Positions 24,557 to 37,500 are shown, counted from the stretch's first letter. The stretch: DNA of 64,000 nt from Apricaphanius iberus (GCA_028564705.1 JAPXFQ010000075.1:1612001-1676000), one strand, 5' to 3'. Notes: a model not told the origin generated them from the sequence alone. Numbers and translations: made by a program.

Positions 24557-25586
24557 CACATTTCAGCTGAATTCAAATCGTTATCTTCCAGCACACCTTT
24601 CAGGTATGCAGCATAGGTCTCGCTCTCCTCCTGTGATATTGCTCCTTCTTCCGCCATTATCTGCTCTCCTTCCTCTTCTTCTTGGTCTTCGTCTGTCCTT
24701 TGAAAAGACATGTCGTTGTTCTCTGCAGTAGCTGAACCTGAAAAACTTCACCAGTTAGCTCCAGCACAGCTAATGTGCCGTGGCAAACGTGCTTCTACTG
24801 CATCAGGGAAGAGAAGAGCTGATCAGGTACCTGCAAACTTCTTCTGCGCTCTCCACGCTAAATAGTGAACACAGAAGACGGCTGAGATGAGGGCGAGGAA
24901 GAACAGGCACTTCAGGACAAATGATAACGCTGGTTGTCGGGAAAGTGATGGAATTCCATGACCTCAGATCAGACACACACAAAGTATCATTATCAACACA
25001 GGTGGTTAGCAACTAGCTACATGAACTCAGTTAAATTTTTATGAGTGTTTTTTTGAGTAAAAGGCACATTTAGCAGATTTATTACCGCAAGCCAAGAATT
25101 ATGTTTAGGCCGGAGCTTGCATGTTTGTCTTTTAGTTAGCAACATATATCAAAAGGTTATAGCAGAGGTGTGTGATCTCCAAGTGCTTTTCTAGCTATTA
25201 CAATTAAATACTTTTCTAGCTACTCTACCCACCCAAGGAATCTGTCCTCTATTTGGAAAAATTAACCATGTAGAAAGACACAAAGGCTTTTCTTGTATTT
25301 TCTTTATTTCCATTCCTCTCTTATGTCTTTAATTCATCTTATTTCGCCCCTTATTTTCTGCCTCTGTGCCCATAATAGAAAACAAAACAAAATGATCGAA
25401 AATGACAACAAAAAATTCAAATGTAAAATAAGTTATATTCGTAGAGTAGTGATTTAAAACCTTTTTAAATAGATGACGTTTAAAATGAAATTATACAAAA
25501 TTTAATACGATATGACTAGCCACAAGTGTTTTATGAGAAAAATTAATTCTATCTTTCGCGCTAAGAGCAAATTCACTGGCTCCTAC

Positions 25587-25909
25587 CTCCTGCTGTGCTG
25601 TTAGCTGGGCTCTCTCTGGCTCTTACGGTGATAGTTGTTCTATTTCCTTCACATTCATTCAAAACTGGTATCTCTACAGTTACCTTGCAGATGTATCTTC
25701 CTGAATCATTCATTTTAATTTCTTCAAATGTCAGAAATGAACAATATTTTTTCTTCATGATAATCTCATTGCCTATTAACGTTTGGTTTTTTAGCCATTT
25801 AATGCAAACTCTTTCAGCTGTCCCCATCCAGCAGCAGGTGATGTTTCCTGTCTCTCCTTATCAGAATTATCAGAACTCTGAGTGACAACAAGTGTTCCTG
25901 AAGTAACCA
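25587..25909 (-). other. Gene B V-domain exon (frameshifted)
   Basis: Acceptor tctctttgcag before 25909, donor gtagga after 25587. Downstream of the shift the frame is intact: N-I-T-C-C-W, C-I-K-W-L-K-N-Q-T-L-I, K-Y-C-S-F-L-T-F-E, D-S-G-R-Y-I-C-K-V, V-E-I-P-V-L and G-N-R-T-T-I-T-V (first half of the J-like G-x-G altered to G-N-R). Upstream, G-T-L-V-V-T-Q-S-S-D is in a different frame. Confidence 0.85.
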
Positions 25910-26072
25910 CTGCAAAGAGACATGAAGGAGCAAAATGTTAAATCATGCAAAACTTGGTGAAATCACATAAGACAAATCAGACAATCAGAATCCCTGTTTT
26001 CGAGAAAGTCATTGTTTACCCTCTATAAATGAAATGATTGGTCTTTATATGTAAAATGGAAATGGCATTTAT

Positions 26073-26816
26073 TGTTAGGATCCTGCTCTGTGTTGCTGTT
26101 TCTCTGTGTTGCTGTGTGTTTTCCCTCACCTTCTCTGCAGGGGCGTGGCTGATTGGTGGCAGGTGCAGCTTATGCTGGACCTCATCAAGCTCCAGCATAA
26201 AGGAGGGACTGGAGCTGCAAGCTGAAGGCAGATTGTCTTCGCTGCAAGCATGGTAACACGGCCGACTTAGCTCCAAAGCATTCATGCTTTGTGGATTTTT
26301 CTCACCTGGATTTCCCTCACAGGATCAGATCCATCCTCCTTCGTCCTCCTGGGTCTCCTCCATCGTCTCCGTTCCATCCGGAAGGCTTCCCTGGAAACCC
26401 CGTACTTCAAGCTCTGGATCTCCTCCCGGTCAGCCTCTGCACCGTTGCCTCCGCTGGTCTGTCTCTCCTCGTCCGCCTGCCCGCTCCACCTGTACACACA
26501 GCCAAGATCTTTTGTCATACTCAACCAACTTTCAGGACTGGATCCTAACTACCATCCCATGGTTCTGTGTCCCGTTCTTCCCGTGAGTACCTGCCGGATC
26601 GACTTGGGTGTTCCCCATCCACACTTCTATTACTAACTTCTCGTCTCTCTGCTCCAGTGCTCCTGTTCGTTCCTGGCCTCCGTTCATGCCGATTATCAGA
26701 GACTGTTCACATTCAGAATCCCTTTGAAATAAACTCATTTTATTATAACATAACTTATCGTCTCGCGCTGGTTTTGTGGCGGCCTTTTGAGTCCTTTAAA
26801 CCCCACCAACATGACA
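26073..26816 (+). repeat. 5' LTR of Gypsy element 2
   Basis: 744 bp with TG...CA ends and an AATAAA near 26730. As in element 1, its last six bases contain the gag ATG. Confidence 0.85.
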
Positions 26817-27655
26817 GAACAATCTGGACTCAGCAGCCCAACTCCAGAATGCAGTCTCACAACACGATACTTTTCTAGGACGTCACGAAAACATTATCCA
26901 AGATTTATCCCAACAAATAGCTCTCCAAAATGCACCATAAGTTGCCTCAATCAACAGCTTTTTGACCTCTGTTCAAAGGTAAACAACCCGCCATCTACTT
27001 CCATTTCCGGGTTCCAGGATGTGGGTCACCACCTCCAAAACCTTTTTCAGGAGAGCTAGACAAAACCAGAGGTTTCTTTGTCTTGTCTTATTCTCCCCAC
27101 ACGTTTTCCTCCGACTCTCAAAAGATAAGTTACATCATTGGACTTCTCCGGGGAAAAGCTCTTAGATGGGCAGAAGCCTTCTTCAAACCCGAAACAGTTC
27201 ATAGTACACCTTTTAGAGACTTTTTCAAACTCCTCAAACTCACCTTTTCCCCAGTCAAAAGCGAGGAGTCTGTCTGAGCTCAATGGACCATCTGACAAGG
27301 CAATCGCCCAGTAGCTGAGTTCGCGGCTGAGTTCCGGACTCTTACTGAGGAGTCCAGTTGCGACGATCCAGCTCTTAGAGGAGCTTTCTACCACGCCCTA
27401 AATGAGAGAATGAAGGACGAACTCGCAACCCATGACGAACCTGACTCCTTGAACGATTTAATAGCCCTAGCCATAAAAATAGATCGCCGGTCCAGAGAAC
27501 GATCCAGTTTAAGAGCCTCACCTACAGTACCGAAACAATCTCATCTGGTTTCTCCAAGTCCTTCAGTCCTCCACTCCCAGGGAAAACTCTCCAGAACCCA
27601 TGCTGATTGGTCGGGCTCGTCTCAACCCACAAGAGAGACAAAGACGCTTAAATAA
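26811..27655 (+). pseudogene. Gag of Gypsy element 2 (frameshifted)
   Basis: Begins M-T-E-Q-S-G at 26811. Continues in pieces at 27083-27277 (L-R-G-K-A-L-R-W-A-E-A) and 27410-27655 (M-K-D-E-L-A-T-H-D-E-P). A zinc-knuckle relic near 27660-27710 reads C-L-Y-S...H...C, with the second Cys replaced by Ser. Confidence 0.65.
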
Positions 27656-28106
27656 TAACTGCTGTTTGTACAGTGGTTCATCACAACACCTAATTCGTCA
27701 CTGTCCGGTTCGCCCAAAAGATTCTAAGAGACAAAGTTCTAATAGATTCACAATTTCCTCCACTCACCAGGTTAATGGAAATAAAAACCCCTCACAACAT
27801 ATAGCTCTAGTTGATTCAGGATTGGAACAGAATCTTATTCACCCAGATCTTGTCACTCAGAATAACATTCACGTTATTGAACTGCCTAGTCCACTTTTGG
27901 TCACAGCTTTGGACGGCAGCAAGATGACTCCAATAACCCACCAAACCCAGCCAGTTACACTCACTGTCTCAGGTAATCATCATGAACAGATCCAATTCTT
28001 TATCTACCCAAATAACGAGAATCTCATAGTCCTCGGTTATCCATACATAATCCTCACATCAATTGGTCTCACCATCGTATCGACTCCTGGAGTCCCCATT
28101 GTATAA
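27600..28106 (+). pseudogene. Protease region of Gypsy element 2
   Basis: A-L-V-D-S-G-L-E-Q-N-L-I-H holds the retropepsin D-S-G motif at about 27808-27840; the flanking text is homologous to element 1. The 168-codon frame also includes the zinc-knuckle relic. Confidence 0.65.
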
Positions 28107-28228
28107 AGGCCTGTCTGAAGTCCGCCGTTCCACCAAAGGTTAATCCCAGAGCTGTTCCTGAGTTAAACTATGATCTCTCTAACGTTCCTCCTGACTACCA
28201 CGACCTCAGCTGCGTTTTTAGCAAAGAC

Positions 28229-29400
28229 TTGGCGCTCTCTCTACCTACTCACCGACCATATGACTGCTGTATTGATCTCTTAACCTGTGCTCCTTTGCCC
28301 TCAGGCCGCCTTTACAACCTTTCCATCAAGGAAAGAGAATCCATGGAGAAATATATTCAGGATTCCCTCGGCTCCGGGATCATCCGTCCCTCCTCTTCCC
28401 CTCTTCTTTGTGGCCAAGAAAGATGGCTCTCTCCATCCTTGCATTTATTATAGAGGTCTTAACCAAATCACCGTCAAGAACAAGTATTCTCTCCCGTTAC
28501 TCTCATCCACTCTTGAGCCTGTAAATCAAACCACCATCTTCTCCAGGTTAGATCTCCGAAACGCCTACCATTTAGCCCGGATCCGAGAGGGGGATGAATG
28601 GAAGACAGCTTTCAAAACACCGCTTGGTCACTTCGAATACCTGGTCATGCCTTTCGGTTTATCCAATGCCCCAGCAGTATTTCAGAACCTAGTTAATTAC
28701 GTTCTCCGTGATTTTATTAACAGGTTCGTCTTCGTCTACCTAGACGATATTCTCATTTTTTTTCCCCAGTCCTTCCATCAACACAAACAACATGTCCGAC
28801 AGGTTCTACAAAGGCTCCTCAAGAACAGATTATATGTCAAAGCAGAGAAATGCGAATTTCACGGCACTACAATACCCTTTCTCGGATTCATCCTGTGAGA
28901 CGGGCACGTGAGGGCAGACCCAGCTAAAATTAAAGTAATTCAGGATTGGCCTACTCCTGAATCCCGTAAACAGCTCCAAAGCTTATTAGGGTTCGACAAT
29001 TTCTACAGACGCTTTATCAACAATTACAACTCGCTGAACCCTTAAACGCACTTACCTCAACCAAGAGATCCTTTCATTGGACAACAGAGGCCAATCAAGC
29101 ATTTCAACTTCTCAAAGAAGCCTTCACCCAAGCTCCCATCCTCACCCAAGCAGATCCCAAGCAACAGTTTATTCTAGAGGTTGACGCATCGGACACAGCA
29201 GTAGGCGCCATTCTTTCCCAACGATCACCTTCAGAAAATAAGATTCATCCTTGTGCCTTTTTTTCCAGGAGATTCTCGCCGGCGGAGAGGAACTATGATG
29301 TGGGGGACCGAGAACTCCTCGCGATAAAAATGGCCTTGGAGGAATGACACCACTGGCTGGAAGGCAGAGGTTCCTGTCGTCGTCTGGACCGATCATAAAA
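28229..29400 (+). pseudogene. Reverse transcriptase and RNase H of Gypsy element 2
   Basis: RT motifs: R-L-D-L-R-N-A-Y-H (A), [13 protein letters not shown] (B) and [10 protein letters not shown] (catalytic YLDD) in the 28287-28898 frame, which ends at a stop in F-I-L. RNase H text follows ([11 protein letters not shown] near 29180; D-R-E-L-L-A near 29310) with further stops and shifts. Confidence 0.75.
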
Positions 29401-29429
29401 ATCTCTCATATCTCCACTCAGCCAAAATA

Positions 29430-30754
29430 TTGAATCCCCGACAGTTCCGCTGGTCCCTCTTCATCTCCAGATTCAACCTCAACATCTCCTACCGACCCGG
29501 CTCTAAGAACCAAAAACCAGACGCTCTCTCCAGAATTCACCAGCCCGATGAAGACTCCTCCCAAGAAACTTGGGAGGGATACTCTCACCATCCTGCTTCA
29601 TCGGTTCTCTCACCTGGGACATCGAGAAATCAATCCACAACGCCCTACAGGACGAGCCAGATCCAGGCGGTGGGCCTCCAGGCAGTCTGCATGTGCCATC
29701 TGCCGTTTGAGCACGGACCATCCACTGGGCCCACACCGCCAAGTTCTCCTGTCACCCTGGAATTAGTCGCACCATTGCTCTTCTCAGAAGGTATTTTTGG
29801 TGGCCTTCCTTTAACAAAGACGTCGCCAAGTATGTTTCCGCTTGTCACGTTTGCAATCAAAATAAACCATCCCATAAATCTCCCGTCGGTCTTCTTCAAC
29901 CATTACCCACACCCACTTGACCTTGGTCCCACATTGCCCTGGATTTCATCACCAGTCTTCCTCCATCTAAAGCTAAAACAGTTACCATGTCTATCATCGA
30001 TCGTTTCTCCAAAGCCTGTCACTATATTGCCCTTTCCAAGCTCCCATCATCATCAGAAACAGTCCAGCAACTCATACACAGTGTTTTCAAACTCCAATCG
30101 AATCCCATCAGAAATAGTCACTGACAGAGGACCACAATTCACTTCAACCGTCTGGAAACAATTCTGTTCCGCCTTGGGTGCCACCGCCAACCTAACCTCC
30201 GACTACCATCCTCAGTCAAATGAGCAATGTGAAAAACTCAACCAAGAAATCGAGAACACCCCCAGATGTCTGTGCAGCAAGAATCCACTAACCTGGTCCA
30301 TCCATCTCCCTTGGGTAGAATACTCCCATAATGCTCACATCTCCTCTGCAACAGGTTTCTCTCCCTTTGAAGTCACTCTTGGTTATCAACCTCCTCTGCT
30401 CCCTACATAATTTCCTGACCCAGTGGTTCCATCGGTCCGTGCTTGTCTATGTGCTATCAGACGTGTCTGGAGTCAAACCCAAGCTGCCCTCCAACGCAAT
30501 TCTGCCCAAAACAAACGTCTGGCAGACAAGAAAAGGCGACCAGCACCCAGCTATTCATCCGGACAACAGGTATGGCTCTCCTCTACAGATTTCCCTCTCA
30601 AACACTTTCCCAGAAAACTTGCACCCCAGTTCCTCTGTCCATTTCCCATAAAAAGTCATCAGCCCAAGGGCCGTCAAACTCCTGGTTCCGTCCCATCTCC
30701 GTATCCACCCAGTCTTCCATGTATCTCAAATCAAACCTGTCACCTCAAGTCCTC
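29430..30754 (+). pseudogene. Integrase region of Gypsy element 2
   Basis: After the RNase H end ([12 protein letters not shown]), integrase text appears in alternating frames: [10 protein letters not shown] (second catalytic Asp) near 30115, [16 protein letters not shown] near 30205 and W-V-E-Y-S-H-N-A-H near 30315. Frame breaks are numerous and the C-terminal part runs straight into LTR sequence at about 30755. Confidence 0.7.
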
Positions 30755-30989
30755 TGTGAGTACCTGCCGGATCCACTTGTGTGTTCCCCATCCACAATTC
30801 TATTACTAACCTCTCGTCTCTCTGCTCCAGTGCTCCTGTTCGTTCCTGGCCTCCGTTCATGCCGATTATCAGAGACTGTTCACATTCAGCATCCCTTTGA
30901 AATAAACTCATTTTACTATAACATAACTTATCGTCTCGCGCTGGTTTTGTGGGGGCCTTTTGAGTCCTTTAAACCTTGCCAACACGACA
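30755..30989 (+). repeat. Truncated 3' LTR of Gypsy element 2
   Basis: Matches 26582-26816 with no indels seen. The junction with pol has the short shared word GTGAGTACC, suggesting deletion through microhomology. Ends ACGACA before the TTTAT duplication. Confidence 0.88.
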
Positions 30990-31964
30990 TTTATGTAGTG
31001 AAACGAATACATACAATGCCCGCATCTGCAACAATATCATATACATTTTGGACGGTTTCTCTAATTATCACTGGGTCATTGGGTAAATACAAGTTCAAAT
31101 ATATACAAAAACAGGCAATAATAATCTAATAAATGTTGCAAGATGCATCTAATGAAATGTTATAACAAGACAAATATTCGTTCTTTTGTTTTGACTTTTT
31201 TCCGCTTATTTTGTTTTGATTTGATCTTAATAGAAAGTGTGACCACAGACATCCAGCATTAATGACAAAAATAAAGAATTGGACGCATTTCATCACATAA
31301 AGTAAGGAAAGTACAACAACTTCTTTGGAAAAGGAAAGTATTCCAAATTCATTTTAGTTAATGAAAATACAAAACATTTGTAAGAACTAGGAAACCTATG
31401 GGATTTTCTTTTACAACCAGCAAACCTGTGAGACGCTTTTACGTTTAAGATTTAATTGTTTTACAGATCCCTTTTCTACAAAAACCCAACACTTATGTTT
31501 GTTTCATTAAAACTTTGCCGGTTAGATTTGCTTTTGACGAAAGAAAAAAAAAGCAAAATTATTTTATCTTTTTGTATTAAAAAAAACAACCACAACTTTG
31601 TCATGGCAGAATTCCATAGATATGGGGATAAGGATGATTCAGTCTCCATTGCCATTGTAATACATTTATTACAATGGCACAACTAAACTTGAATAAATCG
31701 TTGAACTAGAAACATGGACCACATGGGCAAAAGTTTTAACACCATTTCTTTATGGTTATATATGATTCAAAAACAGCTGAACTCTAAGTTTGAAAAATCA
31801 CCTCCAAACATCCTTTGGCGCTTTAATGAATGAGGCACAATTCAAGACTTCTGTAGAGAACAGTATAGTACAAACAGATGAAGGAATAATAAAATAATGT
31901 TGAAATTTTACTTACTCCAAGACGAACAGACACAGAGAAGCAGTGCGCCTAGAAGAAGCTTCAT

Positions 31965-33401
31965 CTTTGCATGTGTTCCTTTCGAGCTTTTTATATCCAA
32001 AATAGATCAAACAGTCCAGCTGTTGCTGACAGTTTGTGTGAATGTAAAACACAGAATGATGCTGATCAGTTAAAGGTAGTTGAAGCCTCTTTACAACGTT
32101 TCACATTTTCAACCATTAACATTTCCCACAGTGGGAGGTGATGAAATAGGGGTTTTGTTCAGCTGCTTGCCATTATCATGTTCAGTCATTTTAAACTGTA
32201 CTTAGATATGTTAAAGAAGGGAGACTTTTGGTTTTATTTTATCAACATCCACGTCACTTTTAATTCACATTTCCTTACAGATGATTGGTCTGTTCACTAT
32301 TTTAATTTCTGAATGAAGATGTAGAGCATCCATCAGATAATCCACAGCTGGTGACCGAACGTCATAAAAATGTTTGCGTTACAACACAATTCATGTGAAC
32401 ACAGTGTCGCAAAAACCTGAGGTTACCTTAATAAGTCTGGTTCTCAAGGTAACCTGAAAAGGACTAAACATGATCCACCTGTCCTGACTGGTTAACGAAG
32501 GGGATAAAATTCACTTTGGATAGCTGAAAGTAGGACCCTGCAACACTAAAGGCAGGCATATTTTCCTCACAAAATTTCTGGTGACATAGCTAAGTCTTTA
32601 TGCTCTGAGAATCTGGTTGTTGTGGTGTGTGGTTATTGTGACTCCTAAGAAGAACCATTACATGCGAGCTTGGTTAAACCTAATTACAAAGTAGTCTTCA
32701 TTTGTTCAAAAAAGTTAATATGACTGCAGCAACTCTGATTAATAACAGACACAGAAAAGAGTATTCTCACAAGAAGCATTAAAAATGACATTCACAGATA
32801 ACGGTTTATCAAAGTTGAAAATGTGTTGTTAGGACTTTATATTTCATTGATGCAAAACCCTAAAGACAAAAAAAAAAATGTCTGACTTAATAGAGGAAAA
32901 GGACCACTAAAATCCTGAATTTTTTTTTCTGAGGAAGATTCGAGGAGCTCATTAAAAGCAAACATCCTCCGTCTGCTCAAATTCTTCATATATAACTGTA
33001 AATTATTTTCAATCAACCTATTTTACCAACTTTGTTCATTTTAGACAGACTTACTATAATATATTTAACATGTTTTTGCTTTTTTATTTTTTATTTATTT
33101 ATTTTTTTTACGTCTGTATTAGCAAACAAAGCCTTCTGTACCAAGAAGTAACACGGATTTTCTCAGGTGTTCAAATACTTACAAGCAGCAATAAAATACA
33201 AATAAATTCTTTAAAAATCATTCAATGTGGTTTCCTGAATAAAACAAAATGTTGTATTTCTTAAAGTGTAAATGCACATACAGTGAATGTCAGACCCTTC
33301 TGACCCTTCTAATTTCTAAATGTCAGGATCACAGGTTGTTCCTCCCTATAATTCACTGCAGGGGGCTCTTTTTGTTTCTTTCACTCTGTGGTGCTGTATT
33401 A
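31965..33401. other. No gene seen; 5' flank of gene B and intergenic DNA
   Basis: AT-rich with short ORFs only. The first few hundred bases would hold the gene B promoter; no motif could be placed with confidence. Confidence 0.4.
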
Positions 33402-34165
33402 TGCTGCATTCAGACCAAGGGCTTTGTCTCGCATCTAGTTTGACGCTTCTATGTTGAAGCTTGCAAAGTCTGCCACTTCTGAGCAAAAAAAAACGCTTCT
33501 TCTGTTGCTGTACATTCTGAACTATGGCAGATAGTATTGAGAGTGTGGCTTGGCTCTATTTGCTAAAAAAAGCTAGACAACGTCGACTTCAGCAACATCA
33601 GCGCCGTTTGTGGATACACCGTATTCTACGGATGCGTTCTGAGTTTGGGGAGTTTAACCATTTTCTCCAGGAGCTACGTATGGATGAGGTCCGCTTTCAG
33701 CGGTACTTCTGTCTGTCCCACGCCCAATTTTATGACCTCCTGGGCCGCATCGGAGCTCAAATCGCCTACCAGGACACCAACTACAGGTTCTCTGTTCCTC
33801 CCGAAGAGCGCCTTTCCATCTGTCTTCGGTAAGTGTTATTTATGATTTTTTTAAATCTGCGTTTTCTAGTCTTAAAATGTAGTTTTTTCCTGCTCCTGCT
33901 ATATTCAAAATACGTGTAGTGACATCGCTAAATTATAAGCTTCAGGGCCGTCAGCACCGTCAAAAGATCAACTAGCTGAACTTCTGCGTTGCTGGCTTTC
34001 GGAGCTTTGACGCATGAAAAGCAGGAAAAGCTTGAAAAGTTGACGGAGCCAAAGCTCACAAAGTGCCGCAGAGACCGTGACGCTCCTCCAATGGCCTCCG
34101 CCATGGACTTAACATGTAATCTTGACGTTGCCGACGCTGACAAAGCCTGCGGTCTGAATGCAGCA
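33402..34165 (+). mobile_element. PIF/Harbinger DNA transposon, internally deleted
   Basis: 764 bp flanked by TTA (33399-33401 and 34166-34168). Terminal inverted repeats: left TGCTGCATTCAGACCAAGGG; right, read inward, TGCTGCATTCAGACCGCAGG. It holds only the first exon of a Harbinger transposase and lacks the catalytic domain. The 23449-23851 MITE is a shorter relative. Confidence 0.88.
33524..33828 (+). pseudogene. N-terminal exon of a Harbinger transposase
   Basis: Open for about 102 codons from Met at 33524 to a GTAAGT donor at 33829. The text (R-R-L-W-I-H-R-I-L-R-M-R-S-E-F-G-E-F, L-R-M-D-E-V-R-F-Q-R-Y-F, P-P-E-E-R-L-S-I-C-L-R) has the pattern of HARBI1-like proteins upstream of the DDE domain. 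The remaining exons are missing, so no active transposase can be made. Confidence 0.75.
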
Positions 34166-34168
34166 TTA

Positions 34169-34583
34169 GTGCTCTATTATCACATGAACTTTAAAAGCAC
34201 TAATAAGTGAGTGTGCGCTCACACACACAAACACACATTAACACAATAATAACAAATTATTATATATAAACTAAGGGTAAGGTCATCCCAAGTCCCAAAT
34301 ATCAATTTATTTCTTTAAGACAATGCTGTTATCAGCCAAAAGAAGTTATTCAGCAAATTAACAATGCTTCAACATTAATTGCAATCCATAACAATTAAAA
34401 TACTTAACATAACCCCCAAAGAAGACTTGAGATAAAAAAGAGCCTATTTTAAACTATTTATCTGCTTTGCCCTTCGTTACTGCAGTTGCATTGTAATTTA
34501 TGTTCTTGCTTATGATTTTATGAAATAAATTAAGTTATGTTGCATATATATATATATATTCAAGTCAGTGTGGTCTACATCAT
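34169..34583. other. No gene seen; likely 3' UTR/flank of gene C
   Basis: AT-rich, with a (TA)n run at 34547-34558. On the minus strand an AATAAA-like word near 34309-34304 could end the gene C transcript; weak. Confidence 0.35.
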
Positions 34584-37500
34584 TTATAATTCCGTAGTTT
34601 CTTCATCATTCTCCTTCTGACATTCTCTTAGTTCTTCATCTACTTCTTGGTCTTCCTCTCTGCTTTGTGATGAAGTGGCTTCATTTTTAAGTGCAGCTGA
34701 AACTGAAACATAACACCAGTTAGATTAACCACACAGCTAATATATGCTGAATATAATCTGCTATGACACCGTGGAGTGGAACATCTTTTTGAATACCTCT
34801 TATGTCCCTTTGAGCTTTAGTTCCTAGGTGGTAGAGCCAGAAAAAGGATGTGATGAGGGCCAAGATGGGCAGGCATCTCAGAACAAATGTGATGAAATCT
34901 TCTTTGGGAACATTTGAAATCCCTACACAGAGAAAGAAAAATCAGATAGGCAGAAGTTAGCTTTATTAGTCAGGTTATTGTAACAAACTGTTTGAACAGG
35001 TTGCCCCACGGACATTTCTGCAATACTTAATTTTATTTAGATAAAAAAAGAAGCTGTGTGTTATTTAACAATTTGGAATGACCGTTTATCAAATTCATAC
35101 ACCCTTTAAAAACTTAAATTGAAAGTAATTTTCAAAAATATCCTAATGATTTCTTTTAAAATATGGTCCTGTGTCATATATGAATATTTAATCTCAGCAG
35201 GACGACTCCCAGTTATTGTGCATCGATCAGGAGTTATGCATAACTTTGTAAGAGTTATCTGGTTCAAATGCAGATTTGAAATCCTATCAATTGAAATATC
35301 CATCCATTATCTTTACCGGGTATCCTTTCCTCCAGTCATGTTTTTGGACTGTGGAAGGAAGCTGGAGTATTTGGAGGGAACCCACGCTTGCACAGCAAAG
35401 ACATGCAAGCTCCATGCAGAAAGAGCACAACCCCGGATTTGAAGGCACAATCTTTTTGATGAAAGGCAATAGTGGTACCCAGTGCGCCACAGTTGTACAT
35501 GATGTAAAAAGTTGGTAAAAAAAATAAAACAAAAAATGTATGCAATATTTGAACAATTGTCTTATTTATCTCCATAACTCAGGGCTGGACAGAGGCGCAA
35601 TTGGTAGCAATGCAGTTGTGATGGTGACCCACACATGGTAAGATCCAGACCTGCCCTCACTAGTTTGTTTCACTTCATTTTAGTTTGTAATGATTACTTC
35701 AGAATCACTTTACTCATAATCTGATATATTGTTTGTTAAATTTTGTTGTTTGCTCTGTGTTTATACAGCATATCTGGGTTTTGGCTTCTCCTTACAAGCT
35801 GGGGCTAAATGCTGAGGAGCTTGAAGGCCTCATCGAACTGAACAATATACTTCATTGCCAAGGCTGGTTTAGAGTTTAGAGAATTTCATTGTTTGTTGTT
35901 ATATATATATATATATATATAAAGTATATGTATATAAGTATATGTGGAGGAATGAAAGGACGACACAGCTAGATCCTATCAGCTCGTTTCATTAACTCCA
36001 ACATGCAACTGCAACGTTCATGCCACAGCCAAGTTGAACTTTTTTTTTTAACATAAACGTTTTTAAATACAAACATTCTGTTGTCTGGGTGTAAGTGGAG
36101 CCCCCTGGTGGTCTGCCCTCCCCGAACACCCAGTAGGGTCCACATCTAGTCCAGGAACCTCGGTTTGAGTAAATGGCCGGAACGGCTGAACCTGGAACCT
36201 GCAGAACCATTCCAGAATGCCTGCAGGCAAGATGGAGGACGTAGTGGGGGGCTGAGAATGATTTGGGCTCTGACGGCTGATGAGAGGCTCTGGAAGGAGG
36301 AAAGCAATCTTTCCACGCCGGGGACGGAGGACGTCCTCTACGAGGAGCCTGGGCTGTTTTCACCTCATAATCTTTAAGAAAATGGGCGGGTTTCAGTCTA
36401 CCAATGCAGACAGTCTATTTATGCCGAAAACAAACTTAGAAGATTCATAGCTCTTTGGAACAAATGACTGGGGCAAACAATGATGAAGGGGGCCTCCGGA
36501 AAAAACACACCTGGAACCTGTACCGGCTGGCCTAAAACCAGTTCATCTGGAGAAGCACCAAGGTCCTCTTTAGCCGCGAAACGCAAACCCAGCATAACCC
36601 ACGGTAGACGGTTGACCAAGTTGCCATCGGTCAGAACAGCATGGAGCGCAGTCTTTAACGACCTGTGAAAACGCTTGCATAACCGGTTAGCCTGCAGATT
36701 TAATGCGGTGGTGCAGTGGATCGTGACCCCCAAGCCCTCAGCTATGGAGGACCAAAGCTCTGACACAAAATGTGGGCCTCTGTCAGAGGTGATGTCTGAC
36801 GGGGGGCCGAAACGTGCCACCCAGGTCAATAAAAATGCCTGAGCCACCATGCAGATGTTGTGGACGCCAGCAGAACCCCTTCTGGCCAACTGGTGGTGCG
36901 GTCAATCATGGTCAGCAGGTGGGTGAAACCCTGCGATGGAGGCAGGGGGCCCACCAGGTCTACATGCACATGATTGAACCAGTGACTGGGAATAGGGAAT
37001 GGTTCCAATGGTGCTTTATTATGCTGGTGAACATTGGCACGCTGGCAGGGGAAACATGCTGTGGCCCTCTCCCTCACAGCCTTCCACAATCCAGGCCAGA
37101 TATATCTAGAACTGACTAGCTTGAACATCTGGATGGGAGAGGGAATGCAATGCATCAAAAACACGGTGGCGACACAAAGCAGGAACCAGAGGGCGGAGAC
37201 TATCAGTTGAAACATCACAAAGGAGGGACGGACCACCATCCTGCACCTGTCTCTCCTCCAGCTTAAGGCCAGTCGGCTCAGACTGCAGCCAGGTAGAGAA
37301 CCAGCAACTTCCTGTCAAAAGTGTTGTATTCACGCTCGTTGTCGCGCAGTGTGCGGCTTAAGAAAGCAAGCTCCTGCCAAACCCCTCCGACGCGCTGCTC
37401 TAACACCACCCCCACCGCTACCTTAATGGCGTCTGTAGTCACTGACCATCAGCCTTTGGCCCCATATGTTACAGAAAAACCCAAGGACTGTAAAAGTGCA

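Larger units (their letters stand above)
26073..30989 (+). mobile_element. Ty3/Gypsy LTR retrotransposon 2, inserted in gene B intron 1
   Basis: Flanked by TTTAT (26068-26072 and 30990-30994). The 5' LTR (26073-26816) begins TGTTAGGATCC and ends ATGACA. At the right only the last ~235 bp of the LTR remain (30755-30989), joined directly to late pol text, so the end of integrase, any chromodomain, the polypurine tract and most of U3 are gone. By eye about 11 of the 235 positions differ between the LTR copies. Gag, protease, RT, RNase H and integrase pieces are present with many frameshifts. It lies antisense to gene B. Related to element 1 but a different family. Confidence 0.9.
24556..31964 (-). 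pseudogene. Gene B: TMIGD2-like Ig receptor with frameshift in the V exon
   Basis: Minus-strand exons: 31964-31916 (signal peptide, starts MKLLLGALLLCVCSSW), 25909-25587 (V domain), 24962-24831 (membrane) and 24737-24556 (tail, stop TGA at 24558-24556). Splice sites and phases match gene A. The V exon is 323 nt, not compatible with phase 1 at both ends; compared with gene C it lacks 4 nt in the A' strand just before the E-T-G-N-I-T-C-C-W motif, putting signal peptide and Ig core in different frames. The membrane segment F-V-L-K-C-L-F-F-L-A-L-I-S-A-V-F-C-V-H-Y-L has Lys near its start. The 60-aa tail is acidic (D-E-D-Q-E-E-E-E-G-E) with Tyr in E-T-Y-A-A-Y-L-K-G-V. Intron 1 holds Gypsy element 2. 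A sequencing error or an unusual acceptor could rescue it. Confidence 0.65.
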
